From contig SHUD01000013.1 of the NCBI GenBank assembly GCA_009697505.1, forward strand, positions 1-50,707: a DNA stretch of 50,707 nt, written 5' to 3'. The position numbers and the translations under genes are program-made. The notes beneath the pieces were generated by a model. It was not told where the DNA came from. It saw only the letters and a program-made list of their open reading frames with translations, and ran no database searches. Positions 47,870 through 50,707 of the stretch are shown one piece after another (within the stretch, counting starts at the first letter, position 1; every line of letters starts with the position of its first letter). This DNA is from Bryobacterales bacterium. GTDB taxonomy: Bacteria > Acidobacteriota > Terriglobia > Bryobacterales > Bryobacteraceae.

Positions 47870-49545
47870 GGCTACTCATTCGCACTCCAGTGCTTGCCGT
47901 TTTCGCAGCCCTGCTGGCGCACAGCCAGTCGGGTCCCATTGTTTCCCATCCGGCGCATCAGGATGTATCCCGGGATTTGTTCAGCATCGCGCTGGAAGCT
48001 AAAGAAGAGGATCACGGGAACTCCCAGAAACAGATTCACAGACACGGGAAGGTGAAGGACGATCGGTTACGAGAACGGAATGCCTCACGGATGGCGACTT
48101 ACACTGCTCCTCTGTCCCCGACCACGGTTCAGACTAGCACTGCCGATTCGCCATATTTCTCCGCGACGCCCGGGGCAAACTTTGAGGGTCTCGGAACCGG
48201 GTTTGCCGGATATACGATCACCGGCGCGCCGCCCGACACGACCATGGCCGTTGGTCCGACCCGCATTATCCAGTGGGTAAACTCGCATTACGCCGTGTTC
48301 GACAAAGCGGGTAACGCATTGCTACCTCCCCACGGTTTCATCGCCGGCAACAGCCTGTGGTCAGGCTTTGGCGGCGTTTGTCAAACCACGAACCGGGGAG
48401 ATCCCGTGGTGCAATACGATCACTTGGCGGACCGCTGGGTGTTCAGCCAGTTTGCTTTCAACGTAAATGGAGCAGGAGACCCGATCGCACCGTTCACCCA
48501 GTGTTTCGCGGTTTCGACCACTAACAATCCGCTGGGCACATACAACCGCTACTCTTACGTGTTCGCCAATTTCAACGACTATGGCAAGCTGGGCGTCTGG
48601 CCTGACGCTTACTACATGTCATACAACATGTTCAGCGAACCCAGCGGTACGAACACCGGCGTCGCGCCGTGCGCTTATGACCGCGCCGCCATGCTCACGG
48701 GCGCGGCCGCCACGTCGGTCTGCATGGCGACTAATTTCTACGGCGGCGGTGGTAGCTTGCTTCCCAGCGATTGGGATGGAACTACTCCTCCCGCGGCGGG
48801 CGCGCCGAACATCTTCGTGCGGCAGGGGACAGGCGCACCGGCCGGCTTACGCATGCTTAAGTTCCATGTAGACTTCGTCACGCCAGCAAATAGCACCTTC
48901 AACGACGGTTTGGGGGGCGCACTAGGTACTCTCATCAATCTTCCCGTCACGCTGACCCGCGCTTGCAACGGCACCGGGGGAACCTGCATACCGCAGCCCG
49001 GCGGAGGCGAACTGCTGGATACACTAGGCGATCGCCTGATGTACCGTCTCCAGTACCGCAAGCGTGGAACCACGGAAAGCCTGGTGGTCACCCAATCGGA
49101 AGACCCGGATGGAGCCGGCGCGGTTGGCGCCGCGTTGCGCTGGTACGAAATTCGAGATCCCTTCGGCGCAACGCCCAGCCTGTTCCAGAACGCCACCTTC
49201 GTACCGGATTCTGTGAACCGCTGGATGGGCAGCGTCGCGATGGACAAGGTCGGCAACATGCTTATCGGCTACAGCGCATCGGACGCGACAGCGGTATTTC
49301 CATCCATCCGGATCACGGGCCGCCAGCGCAGCGAAATTCGCAACCAGTTGCAAGTGGAGTCGACGATCGTGGCCGGCACGGGTGCGCAACTCAGCACCTT
49401 CAATCGCTGGGGCGACTATTCCACCATGCAGGTGGATCCATCCGATGACTGTACGTTCTGGTATACGACGGAGTACTACGCTGCCAGCGCAGCCTTCAAC
49501 TGGCGTACGAGAATTGCGAGTTTCAAGTTTCCTAATTGCCAGTAA
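47866..49545 (+). CDS. Large secreted protein of unknown function, propeller-like
   Basis: A 559-residue protein with a signal peptide (MRLLIRTPVLAVFAALLAHSQ), a charged linker and a beta-rich body. Recurring phrases are PPDTTMAVGPTRIIQWVNSHYAVFDKAG, GDPVVQYDHLADRWVFSQF, GVWPDAYYMSYNMF and NRWMGSVAMDKVGNMLIGYS, ending FNRWGDYSTMQVDPSDDCTFWYTTEYY. These look like propeller blades and are typical of large secreted Acidobacteriota proteins without known function. The ATGA overlap with the PEP-CTERM gene suggests that the two are made together at the cell surface. Confidence 0.78.
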   Translation: MRLLIRTPVLAVFAALLAHSQSGPIVSHPAHQDVSRDLFSIALEAKEEDHGNSQKQIHRHGKVKDDRLRERNASRMATYTAPLSPTTVQTSTADSPYFSATPGANFEGLGTGFAGYTITGAPPDTTMAVGPTRIIQWVNSHYAVFDKAGNALLPPHGFIAGNSLWSGFGGVCQTTNRGDPVVQYDHLADRWVFSQFAFNVNGAGDPIAPFTQCFAVSTTNNPLGTYNRYSYVFANFNDYGKLGVWPDAYYMSYNMFSEPSGTNTGVAPCAYDRAAMLTGAAATSVCMATNFYGGGGSLLPSDWDGTTPPAAGAPNIFVRQGTGAPAGLRMLKFHVDFVTPANSTFNDGLGGALGTLINLPVTLTRACNGTGGTCIPQPGGGELLDTLGDRLMYRLQYRKRGTTESLVVTQSEDPDGAGAVGAALRWYEIRDPFGATPSLFQNATFVPDSVNRWMGSVAMDKVGNMLIGYSASDATAVFPSIRITGRQRSEIRNQLQVESTIVAGTGAQLSTFNRWGDYSTMQVDPSDDCTFWYTTEYYAASAAFNWRTRIASFKFPNCQ

Positions 49546-49682
49546 ACATCACTGCCAATAAACGCCGGCCGCCGCACACGCGCCTGAAGACGTGCATTAG
49601 ACCTTGACTTCGACGTCCACGCGCCCCCGTGTTTCCGACGTGGCAAACAAGAAAACCGGAAAGTTCAGCATTCCTGATGGAG

Positions 49683-50063
49683 TTACAGCCGGCAGGTCCC
49701 CTCAACTTTGGCAAGGCCGCGGTCGAAAGTACCCAGCGGAAGTTGCCCGGCTTTCCGGGCAACTTGCAGCATCAGGCAGTCGGAGAAGCCTAGCGACGCC
49801 CGCGAGCGGAACAGTTCGAGCGCCGCCGCGACGACGCCGGAATCCTGCAGAGTAAGATCCTTGTGATTCAGCAGCATCTCGATGGCGATGGCCAGTTCCG
49901 CCGGCTTGCGCTGGTAGACGGCCTCCAGGACCCATATGGTCTCCGTGAGCGCGAGAACCGAGACCCACGCTCCTTTGGCGACGAACGCGTCGGCAGCCGC
50001 GGCCTGGCGGGGGTCGTCGCGGGTAATCAGCCGGATCAGGACGTTAGTGTCAATGGCGGGCAT
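49683..50063 (-). CDS. vapC: PIN-domain toxin, VapC type
   Basis: About 126 residues from the ATG at 50063, inside the end of the antitoxin gene. PIN motifs are MPAIDTNVLIRLITRDD (first Asp), VSVLALTETIWVLEAVYQ (Glu) and FSDCLMLQVARKAG with TFDRGLAK (last acids). VapC nucleases cut specific RNAs. The overlap of about 14 bases with the upstream antitoxin supports a single translational unit. Confidence 0.88.
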   Translation of the reverse strand: MPAIDTNVLIRLITRDDPRQAAAADAFVAKGAWVSVLALTETIWVLEAVYQRKPAELAIAIEMLLNHKDLTLQDSGVVAAALELFRSRASLGFSDCLMLQVARKAGQLPLGTFDRGLAKVEGTCRL

Positions 50064-50328
50064 AGCGTTCTTGGGCATAGCGGCCCCGAGCACGCCGCCG
50101 GATGCCCTCTTTCAGCTCCGCCAAGCTTCGAGCTGCCGGCGCCTGCTTGGGGAACAACGCGCGATGGATGTCTTCCGACGAAAACCGCGCCGAGCGCCGC
50201 ACGACGATCTTGCCGTCCTGTTCCTCCCAATCCAGAATGGAACCTGGACCGATACCCAGCTTGCGCCGGACATCCGCGGGAACGGAAATCTGCCCCTGCG
50301 CGGTGACTTTGGAATGCGCCAGTGCCAT
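50050..50328 (-). CDS. vapB: AbrB-type antitoxin of VapB class
   Basis: A 92-residue protein. Residues 1-48 are an AbrB/SpoVT swapped-hairpin domain (HSKVTAQGQISVPADVRRKLGIGPGSILDWEEQDGKIVVRR). The rest (SSEDIHRALF, AARSLAELKEGIRRRARGRY) should hold the PIN toxin. AAAGG precedes the ATG, and a dyad that looks like its own operator lies just upstream at 50337-50350. Confidence 0.88.
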   Translation of the reverse strand: MALAHSKVTAQGQISVPADVRRKLGIGPGSILDWEEQDGKIVVRRSARFSSEDIHRALFPKQAPAARSLAELKEGIRRRARGRYAQERYARH

Positions 50329-50336
50329 GCCTTTAT

Positions 50337-50350
50337 ATTACCAGGGTAAT
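50337..50350. promoter_or_regulatory. Operator-like dyad upstream of vapBC
   Basis: ATTACC-AG-GGTAAT: perfect 6-base arms around two bases, ending eight bases before the antitoxin start on the minus strand and touching its ribosome site. AbrB-type VapB antitoxins bind short dyads of this kind to repress their own operon. Confidence 0.6.
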
Positions 50351-50470
50351 GCAAGGAGCGATTCGCTTCAACAAGTGGGGCGTGATGCCGACTTATCGGG
50401 ACTGATCGGTAAACACTACACCGTTGATCGTGAGCGGCGCGTCCAAGAGCCACTATCCAGAGGCCCGGCA

Positions 50471-50707
50471 CTAGTAGCCGGAGAACTCTTCGCTGCGAAT
50501 GTCGTTTGCATCGGCACCGACTTGGCCCAAGGTCTGGCACATCGCCTGGACCATCCCAGGAGGCCCGACGACGTAGAAAATTGGCTTAGGGAGGTCACCG
50601 ACGACTTCCTTCACCAAGTTCGCCGTGATCATTCCAGTCTGATTGGGCCAGGTCCGACTGGACAAGTGCATTGCTGTCATCGTCGCAACCAGCCGGAAAT
50701 TCGGGTT
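50471..50707 (-). CDS. FAD/NAD-binding oxidoreductase, C-terminal part (cut by window end)
   Basis: The frame is open to the window edge and reads NPNFRLVATMTAMHL at the edge, then TGMITANLVKEVV, PIFYVVGPPGMVQAMCQTLG and NDIRSEEFSGY at the C-terminus. This is the NAD-binding end of the ferredoxin-NADP reductase superfamily (flavodoxin reductase, flavohaemoglobin reductase domain). The GPPGM motif binds the nicotinamide nucleotide. The FAD domain lies outside the window, so domain partners and substrate are unknown. Confidence 0.85.
   Translation of the reverse strand, partial: NPNFRLVATMTAMHLSSRTWPNQTGMITANLVKEVVGDLPKPIFYVVGPPGMVQAMCQTLGQVGADANDIRSEEFSGY

Noticed and set aside
1-50707. CRISPR arrays, tRNA or rRNA genes, complete insertion sequences and prophage genes
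   Set aside because: I looked for regularly spaced repeats, tRNA cloverleaf sequences, transposase or integrase motifs and phage structural genes, and saw none.

Overview
The window is GC-rich bacterial DNA that looks like a chromosome segment of a soil Acidobacteriota, most likely of the Solibacter/Bryobacterales type. This placement is inferred from gene content, not from a marker gene: several secreted PQQ dehydrogenases, three secreted NHL beta-propeller proteins, a ThuA protein, a tannase-family esterase, a PEP-CTERM protein, the small families DUF507, DUF1844 and DUF2203, and many toxin-antitoxin genes. I see no rRNA, tRNA, CRISPR array, intact insertion sequence or prophage.

Layout. 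1-4.2 kb: a broken GlcG/HbpS-like fragment, a Sel1-repeat protein, an NHL propeller protein, a Tat-exported dienelactone hydrolase and a PilZ protein. 4.2-6.8 kb: a membrane glycosyltransferase-like protein carrying an in-frame palindromic repeat, divergent from a class V aminotransferase. 6.8-14.6 kb: six minus-strand genes with gaps of a few tens of bases or short overlaps (two near-identical PQQ dehydrogenases, an NHL protein, a Tat amidohydrolase, an MFS symporter, a cyclase-family hydrolase), which read as one catabolic operon for an unknown alcohol or lactone substrate. 14.7-18.5 kb: an AbrB/RelE module carrying the second copy of the in-frame repeat, a cupin, an ECF sigma factor, a kinase without its N-lobe and a ThuA protein. 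18.6-22.2 kb: xdhC-mocA-asmA-like operon without a molybdenum hydroxylase. 22.2-27.3 kb: a defence and addiction island with VapBC, two orphan HigA-like antitoxins, DUF433/DUF5615 and a decayed restriction-modification locus (vsr, cytosine methyltransferase, Eco29kI-like endonuclease).

27.8-33.0 kb: a secreted Abhydrolase_10-type protein, then a secreted mutarotase coupled to a third PQQ dehydrogenase, a logical pair for periplasmic aldose oxidation. 33.1-37.1 kb: a tightly packed plus-strand housekeeping operon (xseB, ispA, tlyA, nadK, dicarboxylate symporter). 37.1-40.5 kb: minus-strand cupin, LacD-like aldolase, ribF, PhnP-like hydrolase and DUF1844. 40.6-45.3 kb: DUF2339, DUF2203, a membrane histidine kinase, a tandem DUF507 protein and a small ParD-like protein. 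45.5-50.7 kb: tannase-family esterase, a PEP-CTERM protein coupled to a large secreted protein, an AbrB/VapC pair with a clear operator dyad, and a reductase cut by the window end.

The observations I rate highest are (a) a 93-bp unit (about 107 bp with both edges) present twice, about 90% identical by eye, inserted in the same reading frame into two unrelated proteins; (b) the restriction-modification locus caught in decay, with a vsr/methyltransferase deletion junction and two compensating single-base indels in the nuclease; and (c) the six-gene PQQ/NHL/amidohydrolase/cyclase operon. All homology calls come from reading motifs by eye; no search was run.
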